DNA of 64,000 nt, from assembly GCA_963706425.1 (NCBI GenBank), contig CAVPMN010000001.1, positions 930,001-994,000 of the forward strand, in the 5' to 3' direction. Both the position numbers and the translations under genes were made by a program. This document shows, one piece after another, positions 17,403-26,532 of the stretch. Numbering within the stretch: the stretch's first letter is position 1; every line of letters starts with the position of its first letter. The notes under the pieces were generated by a model. The model worked only from the letters and a program-made list of their open reading frames with translations. It ran no database searches and had not been told where the DNA came from. Source of the stretch: CAVPMN01 sp963706425 (lineage in GTDB: Bacteria; Actinomycetota; Acidimicrobiia; Acidimicrobiales; Acidimicrobilacustridaceae).

Positions 17403-19610
17403 TCAGGTGGCCCGGATGCCCTCGAGCAGGGTGGCCAGGGCGTCGCCCTCCATCGGCCGGGCGAAGTGGAAGCCCTGGGCCTGGTCGCAGCCGAGTCGGG
17501 CCAGCTCGACCACCTGGTGGGCGCTCTCGACCCCCTCGGCCACGGTGGCCAACCCGAGCATGCGGGCCACGTTGATGATGGCCGCGGTGATGGCCTGGTC
17601 GCCTCCGTCGCGTCCGAGGCCCTCGATGAACGTGCGGTCGATCTTGAGGACCTCGACGGGGAACGTCTTGAGGTAGGCGAGCGACGAGTGGCCGGTGCCG
17701 AAGTCGTCGAGGGCCAGTCGCACACCCAGATCGCGCAGCGCGAGGAGCGTGGAGCTGGTGGTCTCGGCGTCGGCCATCAGCGCGTTCTCGGTGATCTCGA
17801 AGTGCAGCGACTCGGGCGGCACGCCCGTGAGGTTGATGACGTCGCGGACCATCGGCACCAGGTCGACGTCGGCGAGCTGACGGGGCGACAGGTTGACGAA
17901 CATCGGCAGCGCCCGCCCGTCGCCGTCGGCCAGGTGTCGGCACGCCAGCTCGCAGGCCTCGGTGAGGATCCACCGGCCGAGCTCGACGATGTAGCCGGTC
18001 TCCTCGGCCACGCGTAGGAACTGGCCGGGCAACAGCAGGCCGCGCTCGGGGTGCTGCCAACGCACGAGGGCCTCGACACCTCGGATGTCGCCCGTGCTCA
18101 AGTCGACGATGGGCTGGTAGTGGAGGCGAAGCTCTCCCCGCTCGATCGCATTGCGCAACGCCTGCTCGACGTCGAGTCGCTCGACCACTCGCTCCCGGAC
18201 GTCGATGTCGAACAGCTGCACGCGGTCGCGGCCGCGCGACTTGGCCTCGTACATCGCCGCGTCGGCGTCGCGCAGCAGCTCTTCGGCCGACTCGTGGCTC
18301 GTCGACAGGGCGATGCCGATGGACATGGTGGCGTAGACCTCGTCGTCGCCGATGGCGAAGCGGCCGCCGACCTCGCGGCGGATGCGATTGGCCATCTCGA
18401 CCGCCTCGACCTGGCCGGCCACCGACTCGCACACCACGACGAACTCGTCGCCGCCGAAGCGCGCCACCCGGTCGTGCGGGCGGGTGCAGCTCAGCAGACG
18501 TCGGGCCATCGCCACCAGGAGGTGGTCACCCGCCTCGTGCCCGAGGCTGTCGTTCACCACCTTGAACCGGTCGATGTCGAAGAACAGCACCGCCACCGAG
18601 CCCACGTCGGGGTCGTTGTTCCGCAGGGCCTCGGCCAGCCAGGCGAGCAGCGGGGCCCGGTTGGGCAGGCCGGTGAGCTGGTCGTGCGACGCCTGGTGCT
18701 GCAGCCGGGCCTCGAGCCGCTTCTGCTCGCTGGTGTCGCGCGCGATGGTGGCGAAGAAGTCGATGTCGCCTTCGGCGGTGCGATGGGCGAGCACCACGTT
18801 GGAGACGGGCACGGGCTCGGGCTCGTCTGGCCGCACGAGCGTGAGCTCGCCGTGCCACACGTCGCCCCGCAACACCGTCGGCAGCGCGTTGGCGCGGATC
18901 GTCCGCCACGACTCGTCGGTGTAGAACGACCGTACGTCGAGCGACTCGACCTCGGCGTCGCCCGCGATGCCGAGGGCCTGGCGGCCCGACTGGTTGAGGT
19001 AGATGAGCTCGCCCTGGCCGTCGACGAGGCCGACGTAGTCGCTCGTGCTCTCGATGACGGCCCGGAAACGCAGCATGTTCTGGCGGGCCTCGATGAGATC
19101 GGTGACTTCGAGCACGGTGCCCACGTGGCCGGCGGCGCCCCCGGTGGGGTGGCGCACCGGTGTGGTCTGGCCGAGCACCCAGCCCGCGGTGCCGTCGGCG
19201 CGCACGACGCGGAACCGGGCCCGGAACGGCTCGCCCTCGCGCAGCGCCTTGGCCCATCGACCCGCCATCGCGGCCCGGTCGTCGGCGTGCACCGAGGCCC
19301 ACACGTCGTCGCCCCCCTCGATGCTGGCCGGGGCCGGGCTCATCGACTTCCAGTGCGGGCTGGCGTAGATCACCTTGCCGTGGCGATCGAGCTCGAAGAT
19401 GCCGAGCGGTGCGGCATCGGCCAGCAGATGGAAGCGGCGCTCGTCGCCCGGCGGCAGGGCGGCACCGCGGCGTCGGGCGGTGCGCCGACCGAGCGCCCAC
19501 CCGCCGAACAGACCCGCGGCCAGGCAGACCGGTGCCAACACGAAGAGCGCGTTGGATCCTTCGGCGACGAGCACGGCCACGGAGCGTGAGGTTAGGTGCC
19601 GGGAGGCCAC
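17403..19610 (-). CDS. PAS-PAS-GGDEF-EAL cyclic-di-GMP signalling protein
   Basis: A 735-residue regulator of cyclic di-GMP. One N-terminal membrane helix (about 18-40) is followed by two PAS domains (HLLADAAPLGIFELDRHG and FRAVIESTSDYVGLVDGQG), a GGDEF domain with intact RFGGDEF (386-390) and an EAL domain with intact EALVRW (513-515), ENALMADAET and DDFGTGHSSL. Both catalytic domains look competent, so it may synthesise and degrade the messenger depending on the PAS input. Start: ATG at 19610; an internal GTG about 31 bases downstream is an alternative. It faces the pentapeptide gene convergently. Confidence 0.92.
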   Translation of the reverse strand: MASRHLTSRSVAVLVAEGSNALFVLAPVCLAAGLFGGWALGRRTARRRGAALPPGDERRFHLLADAAPLGIFELDRHGKVIYASPHWKSMSPAPASIEGGDDVWASVHADDRAAMAGRWAKALREGEPFRARFRVVRADGTAGWVLGQTTPVRHPTGGAAGHVGTVLEVTDLIEARQNMLRFRAVIESTSDYVGLVDGQGELIYLNQSGRQALGIAGDAEVESLDVRSFYTDESWRTIRANALPTVLRGDVWHGELTLVRPDEPEPVPVSNVVLAHRTAEGDIDFFATIARDTSEQKRLEARLQHQASHDQLTGLPNRAPLLAWLAEALRNNDPDVGSVAVLFFDIDRFKVVNDSLGHEAGDHLLVAMARRLLSCTRPHDRVARFGGDEFVVVCESVAGQVEAVEMANRIRREVGGRFAIGDDEVYATMSIGIALSTSHESAEELLRDADAAMYEAKSRGRDRVQLFDIDVRERVVERLDVEQALRNAIERGELRLHYQPIVDLSTGDIRGVEALVRWQHPERGLLLPGQFLRVAEETGYIVELGRWILTEACELACRHLADGDGRALPMFVNLSPRQLADVDLVPMVRDVINLTGVPPESLHFEITENALMADAETTSSTLLALRDLGVRLALDDFGTGHSSLAYLKTFPVEVLKIDRTFIEGLGRDGGDQAITAAIINVARMLGLATVAEGVESAHQVVELARLGCDQAQGFHFARPMEGDALATLLEGIRAT

Positions 19611-19637
19611 CGACCGCGGACCTCAGAGCGTGTGGGT

Positions 19638-20624
19638 TCAGCCGTTCTCTGCGGCGGCGCGTGCCAACCGATCGCGCACCGCCACGCCCACCCCGACCGC
19701 CGTGGGTGGCACCGCCAGCAAGGTGTCGAGCCCCAGCCGGTCGGCCTGTCGCAGTCGGGCGTAGAGCAGGCGGGCGTAGCCCTCACCGTCGCCCGCCGGC
19801 TCGAGCTCGACCGCAGCGTCGGGCAGGTCGGGCAGGCCCGTGGGAGCGAGCACGCCCACCGACCGACCTTCGGCGAGCAGCGTGGCCGCCCGCGCCACCA
19901 CCGCCTCGAGCTCCACCACCTCGACGTGGGCGAGCGGGGCGTAGTGCGTGGCGAGGGTCCCGGGCGCACCCACCTCACGATCACCCAACCACAGACCGAC
20001 CGGTTGGCCGAGCACGTCCTCGAGTCGTTCGAACGACACGCCGCCCGGTCGCAGCACCTCGGGCTCGTCGCCCGTGAGATCGACGATGGTCGACTCGACC
20101 CCCACCCGGCACGGACCGCCGTCGAGCACCAGGTCGACGTCGGCGCCGAGATCGGCACGGACATGATCGGCCGTCGTCGGGCTGACCCGTCCGAATCGAT
20201 TGGCCGACGGCGCGGCCAGACCACCGTCGAACGCGGTCAACAGCGCGAGCGCGACCGGGTGGTCGGGCACGCGCAGGCCCACGGTGTCGCGGCCACCCGT
20301 GACGGCGTCGGGCACCAGCGACGACCGCTGCAGCAACAGGGTGAGCGGCCCGGGCCAGAACGCGTCGGCCAGCACGCGGGCGTGCGGCGGGACGTCGAGC
20401 GCCCAGGCGTCGAGGTGGTCGGCCGACGCCAGATGGACGATCAGGGGGTGCCGCGCCGGCCGGCCCTTCACCGCGAACACCCGCTCGACGGCCGCCGAGT
20501 CGGTGGCATCGGCGCCCAACCCGTAGACGGTCTCGGTGGGGAAGGCCACCAGCCCGCCCGACCGCAGCACCTCGACGGCGCGGGCGATGTCGGGCTCGAT
20601 CGTCGAGGGCGAGCCGGGAGCCAT
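19638..20624 (-). CDS. L-threonylcarbamoyladenylate synthase (Sua5/YrdC family)
   Basis: A 328-residue enzyme that makes threonylcarbamoyl-AMP from threonine, bicarbonate and ATP, the first step of t6A37 modification of ANN-decoding tRNAs. The YrdC core has PTETVYGLGADA, KGRPARHPLIVH, FWPGPLT, GLRVPDHPVA and APSANRFGRVSPT. The additional C-terminal Sua5 domain begins at GTLATHYAPLA. The start at MAPGSPSTIEP is set by the strong ribosome site gggaggatt just upstream; the longer open frame is shadow. Confidence 0.93.
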   Translation of the reverse strand: MAPGSPSTIEPDIARAVEVLRSGGLVAFPTETVYGLGADATDSAAVERVFAVKGRPARHPLIVHLASADHLDAWALDVPPHARVLADAFWPGPLTLLLQRSSLVPDAVTGGRDTVGLRVPDHPVALALLTAFDGGLAAPSANRFGRVSPTTADHVRADLGADVDLVLDGGPCRVGVESTIVDLTGDEPEVLRPGGVSFERLEDVLGQPVGLWLGDREVGAPGTLATHYAPLAHVEVVELEAVVARAATLLAEGRSVGVLAPTGLPDLPDAAVELEPAGDGEGYARLLYARLRQADRLGLDTLLAVPPTAVGVGVAVRDRLARAAAENG

Positions 20625-20775
20625 GCCCCAATCCTCCCCCAGGTCGGTCGATCGGTCAGGTTGGCAGCGGGTCCCAGCTCCGCCGCGCCCCCTCCACGAG
20701 ACCGCCGCCGTCTGTCGCCTGATCCTGGGACGTTCGACCCTGGATACCCCCTCGGGTGTCCGCGATGGTCGAGTC

Positions 20776-22092
20776 ATGACCCACATCGTGATCCTCGGCG
20801 CCGGCACCGGCGGCACGATCATGGCCAACCGCCTGCATCGGCGGCTGCCCCGCGACACCCAGATCACGATCGTCGACCGCGACGGCGAGCACCTCTATCA
20901 ACCGGGGTTGCTGTTCCTGCCCTTCGGGTTGGCCCACGCCGAAGACCTCGTCCGCCCCCGTGCCCGCCAGTTGCCTCGCGGCGTCACCTATGTGCAGAGC
21001 GAGATCGACCACGTCGCCATCGACGACGACACCGTCCATCTGGTCGACGGCACCGTTCTGACCTACGACGTGCTCGTCGTCGCCACCGGCGCCGTGCTGC
21101 TCCCCGACGAGACCGAAGGCCTCACCGGTGCGGGGTGGATGGAGAAGGTGTTCACCTTCTACGACCTCGAAGGCGCGGTCGCGCTCGAGAACGCATTGGC
21201 CGAGTTCGACGGCGGTCGGGTGGTCGTGAACGTCGTGGACCTCCCGATCAAGTGCCCCGTCGCTCCCCTCGAGTTCTGCTTCCTCGCCGACTGGTACTTC
21301 GAAGAGCGTGGCATTCGCGATCGGGTCGAGCTGACCTACGCGACGCCACTCGATGCCGCCTTCACCAAGCCGGTGGCGGCCCAGGCACTCGGCGAACTGC
21401 TCGACGACAAGCGCGTCGAGCTGGTCACCGAGTTCAACACGGGAGAGGTCGACGGCGCGGGCGGGCGACTCGTCAGCTTCGACGAGCGTGAGGTCGGGTT
21501 CGACCTGGCCGTGGTGATCCCCCTCCACGGCGGCGCCCCGTTCGTCGGCCGATCCCCCGGGCTCGGCGACGAGCTCGGTTTCGTGCCGACCGACGAGCAC
21601 ACGATGCAATCGACGGTGCGGCCCAACATCTTCGCCATCGGCGATGCCACGAGCCTGCCAGCGTCGAAGGCCGGGTCGGTCACGCACTTCGAGGGCGAGA
21701 CCCTCGAGCACAACATCGTGGCGTTCCTCGCCGGCGACGAGCTCGAGGGCTCGTTCGACGGCCACGCGAACTGCTTCGTCGAGACCGGGTTCCACAAGGC
21801 CCTGCTGATCGACTTCAACTACGAGACCGAGCCGCTCCCCGGCCGTTTCCCCGGCGCACTCGGCCCGATGCCACTGCTCGAGGAGTCCCGGCTGAACCAC
21901 CTCGGGAAGTTGATGTTCCAATGGTTCTACTGGCATGCCCTGTTGCCAGGACGGGAGATGCCGGGCATCAGCTCGGCGATGTCGATGTCGGGCAAGCACG
22001 CGCCCAAGAACGACCTGACCGCAGGTACAGAGACCAGAAGAGAGGAATCAACATGCCGACTGTCACCCTCGCCGGGACGGACGTCGCCGTGA
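20776..22092 (+). CDS. sulfide:quinone oxidoreductase-like FAD protein
   Basis: A 438-residue flavoprotein of the FAD/NAD(P) disulfide-reductase superfamily, closest in look to sulfide:quinone oxidoreductases, which oxidise sulfide and pass electrons to quinone. FAD-binding GAGTGGTIMANRL at the N-terminus; conserved IKCPVAPLEF (Cys160) and DGHANCFVETGF (Cys333) could be the redox Cys pair; IFAIGDATSLPASKAGS binds FAD. The tail runs 40 bases into tusE and is basic; a lost +1 base near 22000 would instead end it at 22018. It is followed by tusE and a dsrE gene, which supports a sulfur role. Confidence 0.85.
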   Translation: MTHIVILGAGTGGTIMANRLHRRLPRDTQITIVDRDGEHLYQPGLLFLPFGLAHAEDLVRPRARQLPRGVTYVQSEIDHVAIDDDTVHLVDGTVLTYDVLVVATGAVLLPDETEGLTGAGWMEKVFTFYDLEGAVALENALAEFDGGRVVVNVVDLPIKCPVAPLEFCFLADWYFEERGIRDRVELTYATPLDAAFTKPVAAQALGELLDDKRVELVTEFNTGEVDGAGGRLVSFDEREVGFDLAVVIPLHGGAPFVGRSPGLGDELGFVPTDEHTMQSTVRPNIFAIGDATSLPASKAGSVTHFEGETLEHNIVAFLAGDELEGSFDGHANCFVETGFHKALLIDFNYETEPLPGRFPGALGPMPLLEESRLNHLGKLMFQWFYWHALLPGREMPGISSAMSMSGKHAPKNDLTAGTETRREESTCRLSPSPGRTSP

Positions 22093-22371
22093 ACGACGAA
22101 GGGTTCTTCGAGGATCCCGAGCAATGGACCGAGGACATGGCCCCTGAGCTGGCGGCACAGGAAGGCATCGACGCGCTCGACGCCCCAGCACTGGCAGGTC
22201 ATCGAGTTCATGCGCAAGGAGTACGCCGAGAAGGGCACCGGGCCGACCGTCCGCATCCTGGGCAAGACCTCGGGCGTGTCCGTGAAGGAGCTCTACCAGC
22301 TCTTCCCGAAGGGCCCCGCCAAGCTGGCCGCCAAGATCGCGGGCATCCCCAAGCCCCGCGGCTGCATCTGA
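22053..22371 (+). CDS. tusE: TusE/DsrC-family sulfur-carrier protein, +1 frameshift
   Basis: A joined product of about 105 residues. The N-terminal half (MPTVTLAGTDVAVNDEGFF, DPEQWTEDMAPELAAQEGI) and C-terminal half (QHWQVIEFMRKEYAEKG, VRILGKTSGVS, KELYQLFPKGPAK) lie in adjacent frames. One extra base, best placed at 22179, separates them; removing it gives DALTPQHWQ. The penultimate Cys of DsrC/TusE is present (PRGCI end). The second DsrC Cys ten residues earlier is absent, so this is TusE-like rather than a full DsrC. It would accept persulfide sulfur and relay it to a partner, probably the neighbouring DsrE protein. Ribosome site: agagagg. Confidence 0.88.
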
Positions 22372-22431
22372 CCGCGTCCTCGATCGACGCACGACAAGTC
22401 CGAAACGCACGACACCGAAGGGACGAACACC

Positions 22432-22902
22432 ATGGGCTCCGAACCGATCGAGAAGGTCTCGATCATCATCTCGAAAGGCTCGCTCGACGGCATCTATCCG
22501 GGGCTGATCATGGCCAACGGGGCCCGGGCCGAGGGCATCGAGGCCAACCTCTTCTTCACGTTCTTCGGCCTCGACGCCATCCACAAGAAGCGCCACGAGC
22601 ACATCAAGGTGGCGACCGTCGGCAATCCCGGCATGCACATGGCCACCATCCTCGGCGCACTGCCCGGCATGAGTGCCATCGCCACCCACATGATGACCAA
22701 GAAGATGGACGATCTCGACATCCCGGACATCCCCGAGTTCATCGAGTTCATCGGCGACACGGGCGCGGGCATGTACGCCTGCAAGGCGTCGGTCGACATG
22801 TTCGGCATGACCGAAGACGACTTCGTCGAGCAGGTCCAGGAGATCATCACCGTGGGCGAGTTCTACGACATCGCCGCCGGAGGCCAGATCATCTTCACCT
22901 GA
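22432..22902 (+). CDS. DsrE/DsrF/DrsH-like sulfur-relay protein
   Basis: A 156-residue protein of the DsrE superfamily (DsrE2-like). Recognisable parts are VSIIISKGSLDGIYPGLIMANGA, FFTFFGLDAIHKKRH and GAGMYACKASVDMFGM, where Cys117 is the likely persulfide carrier. The family moves sulfane sulfur between carriers such as TusA/TusE and oxidising complexes. It follows the SQR-like and tusE genes on the same strand, 60 bases after tusE, so all three probably form an operon. The hydrophobic region near 65-85 (MHMATILGALPGMSAIATH) may allow membrane association. Confidence 0.88.
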   Translation: MGSEPIEKVSIIISKGSLDGIYPGLIMANGARAEGIEANLFFTFFGLDAIHKKRHEHIKVATVGNPGMHMATILGALPGMSAIATHMMTKKMDDLDIPDIPEFIEFIGDTGAGMYACKASVDMFGMTEDDFVEQVQEIITVGEFYDIAAGGQIIFT

Positions 22903-22978
22903 TGGTGGCCGCGAATCGGCCCGCGAGGGCGGCCTCGGTGGGCCGTTCCGTGGCGCGGCCCGTGTAGCGTCCCGCTGC

Positions 22979-23956
22979 ATGTCGGCGAGCCATCACCCGG
23001 TCAGCGCACGGCGATCGCCGGCGTTGTGGCTGGCGGCCGTGTTCATCATCGTGGGGACGCTGCTCGGCCCTGTGCGTGTCGCCGCGCTTGCGTTGGGCGA
23101 GCAGGCCGACGCGGCCGCGGCCGGCGAGCAGATGACCGCCGGCAAAGCGGTCGTGCTGGGCGTGGTCGAGGGCGTCACCGAGTTCCTGCCGATCAGCTCC
23201 ACCGGGCATCTGCTGGTGACGCAGCGGATCCTCGGCATCGGCGACACCGACGAGACCAAAGACGCCGCCGACGCCTACGCCATCGCCATCCAGGCCGGGG
23301 CGATCCTGGCGGTGGTCCTGCTCTACTTCGGCCGCCTCAAGTCGATGGTGCTCGGCGTGTTCGGCCGCGACCCCGACGGACGACGGGTCTTCCTCGCGCT
23401 CGTGCTGGCGTTCCTTCCCGCGGCGGTGATCGCCCTCGCACTCGAAGCACCGATCAAGGACAACCTGCTCGGTGTCGGGCCGGTCATCATCGCGTGGCTG
23501 GTGGGCGGCGTGGTCATCCTGGTGGTGGCACCCCGGTGGGAGCGCCACACCGGCGGGCTGGCCCTCGAGCAGATCACGGCGCGCCACGCGTTGATCATCG
23601 GGTTCGTGCAGGTCATCGCCATGTGGCCAGGCACCAGCCGCAGCCTGGTCACCATCCTCGCAGCCCTCGCCGTGGGCATGAGCCTGGCCGCCGCGGTCGA
23701 GTTCAGCTTCCTGCTCGGTCTGGTGACCCTCGGTGCGGCCACGAGCTACGAAGTGGTCACCAACGGCTCGTTGATGGTCGACGCCTATGGCTGGCTCGAC
23801 CCGCTCATCGGCTTGGTGGTGGCGTTCGTGTCGGCCGCCATCGCCATCCGCTGGATGGTCGGCTATCTCCAGAAGCACAGCCTCGCCATCTTCGGTTGGT
23901 ACCGCATCGCCGTGGCCGGGCTGGCGTTGGTTCTCCTGTGGACCGGAGTCGTCTGA
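22979..23956 (+). CDS. uppP: undecaprenyl-diphosphatase
   Basis: A 325-residue membrane phosphatase that recycles undecaprenyl diphosphate for cell-wall synthesis and gives bacitracin tolerance. The family signature EGVTEFLPISSTGHL (64-78) and PGTSRS motif are intact, and about eight membrane helices are visible. An N-terminal extension with a signal-like helix (LWLAAVFIIVGTLLG) makes it longer than the usual 270-280 residues. The following glycosyltransferase gene overlaps its end by about 19 bases, suggesting coupling between lipid-carrier recycling and a polyprenyl-dependent glycosyltransferase. Confidence 0.95.
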   Translation: MSASHHPVSARRSPALWLAAVFIIVGTLLGPVRVAALALGEQADAAAAGEQMTAGKAVVLGVVEGVTEFLPISSTGHLLVTQRILGIGDTDETKDAADAYAIAIQAGAILAVVLLYFGRLKSMVLGVFGRDPDGRRVFLALVLAFLPAAVIALALEAPIKDNLLGVGPVIIAWLVGGVVILVVAPRWERHTGGLALEQITARHALIIGFVQVIAMWPGTSRSLVTILAALAVGMSLAAAVEFSFLLGLVTLGAATSYEVVTNGSLMVDAYGWLDPLIGLVVAFVSAAIAIRWMVGYLQKHSLAIFGWYRIAVAGLALVLLWTGVV

Positions 23957-25306
23957 CGGGCGCGACCGTCGCGACCACCACCGCTGGTCGTCGCCTCGAC
24001 TGGCGGTTCTGGGGCCCGGTCGCTGCGGCGACGGCAACGGGCCTGGTCGTCCGCTTGCTGCACCTGTCCGAGGTGAGCCGGACACCCGCACTCGGCGGTG
24101 ACCCGTTCTGGTACCACGGCGTGGCCAACCTCTTGGCCAACGGGCGCGGCGTGGTGAACCCCTACGAGTACCTCGACCTGGGAACGCTCAGTCAGACGGC
24201 CGATCACCCGCCACTGCTGAGCCTGTACCTGGCCGGGTGGTCGTGGTTCGGCCTCGACTCCGTCGACGCGCACCGTCTCGCCACCGTGCTGCTGGGCACC
24301 CTCACGATCGTCGTCGGTGCGGTTGCCGGCCGACTCATCGGCGGTCGCCGCCTCGGCGTCGTGGCGGCCGCGCTGCTCGCGATCTATCCGAACATCTGGC
24401 GTCACGACGGCACGGTGCAGGCGGAGACCCCGGCCGTGCTGGCGACCGTGGCCGTCATCTGGCTGGCCTACCGATACCTCGACTCGCCGTCGGCCTGGCG
24501 ACTCGCCGCCGTGTCGGCGACCGTGGCCCTCGGTGCGCTGGCCCGCCCCGAGTTGTTGCTCCTGGCTCTTCTCGTGGTGGTGCCTCTCGCGCTCAGGGCG
24601 TCGCGAGCAGCCGATCGGCGTCCGTTGGCGCTGGTTGGGCGCGGCGGCTCTGGCCAGCATGGCGGTGCTCGCGCCGTGGGTCGCGTTCAACGTGGCCCGA
24701 TTCGGTGAACCGATCCTCCTGTCGAGCCAACTCGAGGTGACCCTGGCCACCGCCAACTGCGATTCGACCTACCGCACGTCGCTGGTGGGCTATTGGGACC
24801 TCGGCTGCGCCTATCGGATCGTCGGCACCGACAAGGTCTACGAGCTCACCACTCCGGAGGCTCGCCGTGAGCTGCGCGCCGCCGCCGCCGACTACGTGGG
24901 CGACAACGCCGACCGTGTCCCCGCGGTGGTCGCGGCGCGTCTGGGGCGCATCTCGGGTCTCGGGCACCGCGAGCACCAGATCGGCATCGACTGGTTCGTC
25001 GAAGGGGCCCATCCTCAGGTGGCCCGGTGGTCGATGAACCTGCTCTACCCGATGATCGTGTTGGCGGTGATCGGCGCGGTCGTGCTCCGCCGTCGCCGGG
25101 TGCCGCTCTACCCCCTGCTCGCGCCGATCACCATGGTGCTGCTCACGGTCGTGGTGCTCTACGCCGCCACCCGATTCCGCGCGCCGGCCGACGCGGCCAT
25201 GTGCCTGCTCGCGGCGGCCGCGTTTGACGGGATCATCGGTTGGTGGAGCACCCGACGATCAGCGACGATCGAGCCGAATCGTGACATTCCTCACCCGTCC
25301 GCCTAG
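23938..25306 (+). CDS. GT39/ArnT-like membrane glycosyltransferase, +1 frameshift
   Basis: A joined product of about 455 residues with many membrane helices. The N-terminal loop LGGDPFWYHGVANLLANGRG carries the acidic residue typical of GT-C enzymes (PMT/ArnT/dolichyl-phosphate-mannose type). These transfer sugars from a polyprenyl phosphate outside the membrane. The first half (to PLALRASRAADRR) and second half (from WRWLGAAALASMAVLAPW) are in adjacent frames; one extra base near 24620 explains it. A GTG start at 23938, overlapping uppP, is the only reasonable start in frame. The acceptor is unknown. Confidence 0.8.
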
Positions 25307-25363
25307 GCTGGTCAACGTTTGAGCAGGTCATTCGGGCAGGCTCGCAAGTGAAGAGAGAGATAG

Positions 25364-25564
25364 TTGGCTACAGGTACGGTGAAGTTTTTCAACACGGAAA
25401 AGGGCTACGGCTTCATTTCCCGCGAGGGTGGCGACGATGTGTTCGTCCACTACTCGAACATCCAGGGTGAGGGATACCGCTCGCTCGACGAGGGTCAGCG
25501 CGTCGAGTTCGACGTGGCCCCCGGCCGAAAGGGCGAGGAAGCCCAGAACGTCCGCGTGGTCTGA
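25364..25564 (+). CDS. csp: cold-shock protein (CspA family)
   Basis: A 66-residue single cold-shock domain that binds single-stranded RNA and DNA as a chaperone. RNP1 (KGYGFI) and RNP2 (VFVHY) are intact, and the start ATGTVKFFNTEKGYG is canonical. The start codon is TTG with ribosome site aagagagaga. A strong intrinsic terminator follows 21 bases after the stop, so the gene is monocistronic. The 57-base upstream gap is short, so a long cold-responsive leader is not evident. Confidence 0.96.
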   Translation: MATGTVKFFNTEKGYGFISREGGDDVFVHYSNIQGEGYRSLDEGQRVEFDVAPGRKGEEAQNVRVV

Positions 25565-25585
25565 ACTTGCGAGATCGCGTTCGGT

Positions 25586-25624
25586 GAGAACCGCCGGCCT
25601 CCGGGCCGGCGGTTCTCTCGTTTT
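25586..25624 (+). terminator. intrinsic terminator of the cold-shock gene
   Basis: A perfect 14-bp stem (gagaaccgccggcc, 25586-25599, with its complement at 25604-25617) closes a tccg tetraloop and is followed by tcgtttt. It is the clearest Rho-independent terminator in the window. It may also serve the convergent gene ending at 25637. Confidence 0.9.
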
Positions 25625-25636
25625 CCGGCCGACCGA

Positions 25637-26467
25637 TCAGGCCGGCTGGGGCAGGCCGGTGACCGACTCGTGCAGCCGGTCGATGACCGGACGCAGGATC
25701 ATCGTGTAGGTGTCGGCGATGGCACGCTCACGGTGCTCGCCCTGCGCCTCGAGCCTGGCCGGGTCGAACACGACGGCCATGAACGCGTCGCGACTCGGGA
25801 AGGCGTTGAAGCGGGCCTGGTGCCACCGACGACCGTCGCCCACGATCGTGCCCTCGATGCCGAGCCAGGCCGCCAGGCGCACTCCGTTGGGTACGGCCAC
25901 CAATCCGGCGGCGTTCTGGTACTGGGTCATCTCGTCGATGCCGCCCTCGTCCTCGAAGCGCAGGACGTGGAGCACCACGACGGGGCCGTCCTCGGGCGTG
26001 GGCGGGTGCGGGACGTCGTCCCACGTCGGGGCGTCGGCCGGCAACTCGGGAGTGGGCATCGGGCGGCCACCCATGATGATGGTCTGCTCCATGCCCGCGT
26101 CCTTGTGGACGTGCAGGTCGTCGTAGCCGGGCTGGTCCTGCAGGTCGATGAAGGCCCGCCGGGTCGGATAGCGCACGACCGCGACCCGATCCCACTTGGG
26201 CGCGTCGCCGAGCAGCTGGGTCTCGACGTTGGCCAGGAACACGATCTCGGCCCCCACGGCGGCCAGTTGCTCGAGCGGGGCGTAGCGGTCGTCGGCCTCG
26301 CGTCCGCTGATCGAGCTGTCGCGGCCGTCCGCGTAGTCGGCCACCTCGCGGTAGCTCATGAGGTTGACCATCCACACCGGACCGTCGTCGTCGGAGTCGG
26401 CGAGCGTCGCCGCGTAGTCGGGGTCGACGGTCCCGTAGCGGACCTCGGGTGGCACGTAGTCGGTCAT
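25637..26467 (-). CDS. DUF1330-like protein
   Basis: A 276-residue cytoplasmic protein of the DUF1330 type, a dimeric alpha/beta-barrel fold. VWMVNLMSYREVADYADG at the N-terminus and RVAVVRYPTRRAFIDLQDQPGY are the recognisable parts; a second, related half (VVVLHVLRFEDEGG, WHQARFNAFPSRDAFMAVVFD) suggests an internal duplication. The molecular function of the family is not settled. The ATG is set by ribosome site gaggaggg. An imperfect dyad lies directly upstream, suggesting dedicated transcriptional control. Confidence 0.78.
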   Translation of the reverse strand: MTDYVPPEVRYGTVDPDYAATLADSDDDGPVWMVNLMSYREVADYADGRDSSISGREADDRYAPLEQLAAVGAEIVFLANVETQLLGDAPKWDRVAVVRYPTRRAFIDLQDQPGYDDLHVHKDAGMEQTIIMGGRPMPTPELPADAPTWDDVPHPPTPEDGPVVVLHVLRFEDEGGIDEMTQYQNAAGLVAVPNGVRLAAWLGIEGTIVGDGRRWHQARFNAFPSRDAFMAVVFDPARLEAQGEHRERAIADTYTMILRPVIDRLHESVTGLPQPA

Positions 26468-26484
26468 CGAACCCTCCTCGTCAG

Positions 26485-26513
26485 AAGTTCTGACAGTAGC
26501 AGTGACAGAACTT
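26485..26513. promoter_or_regulatory. 29-bp dyad operator candidate upstream of the DUF1330 gene
   Basis: aagttctgaca and tgacagaactt form arms with 10 of 11 positions symmetric around gtagcag. The dyad ends 18 bases upstream of the DUF1330-like start and is AT-richer than its surroundings. The geometry suits a TetR- or MarR-type repressor, but none is encoded nearby. Confidence 0.5.
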
Positions 26514-26532
26514 TGGGGCGACGCCGCTGGGC

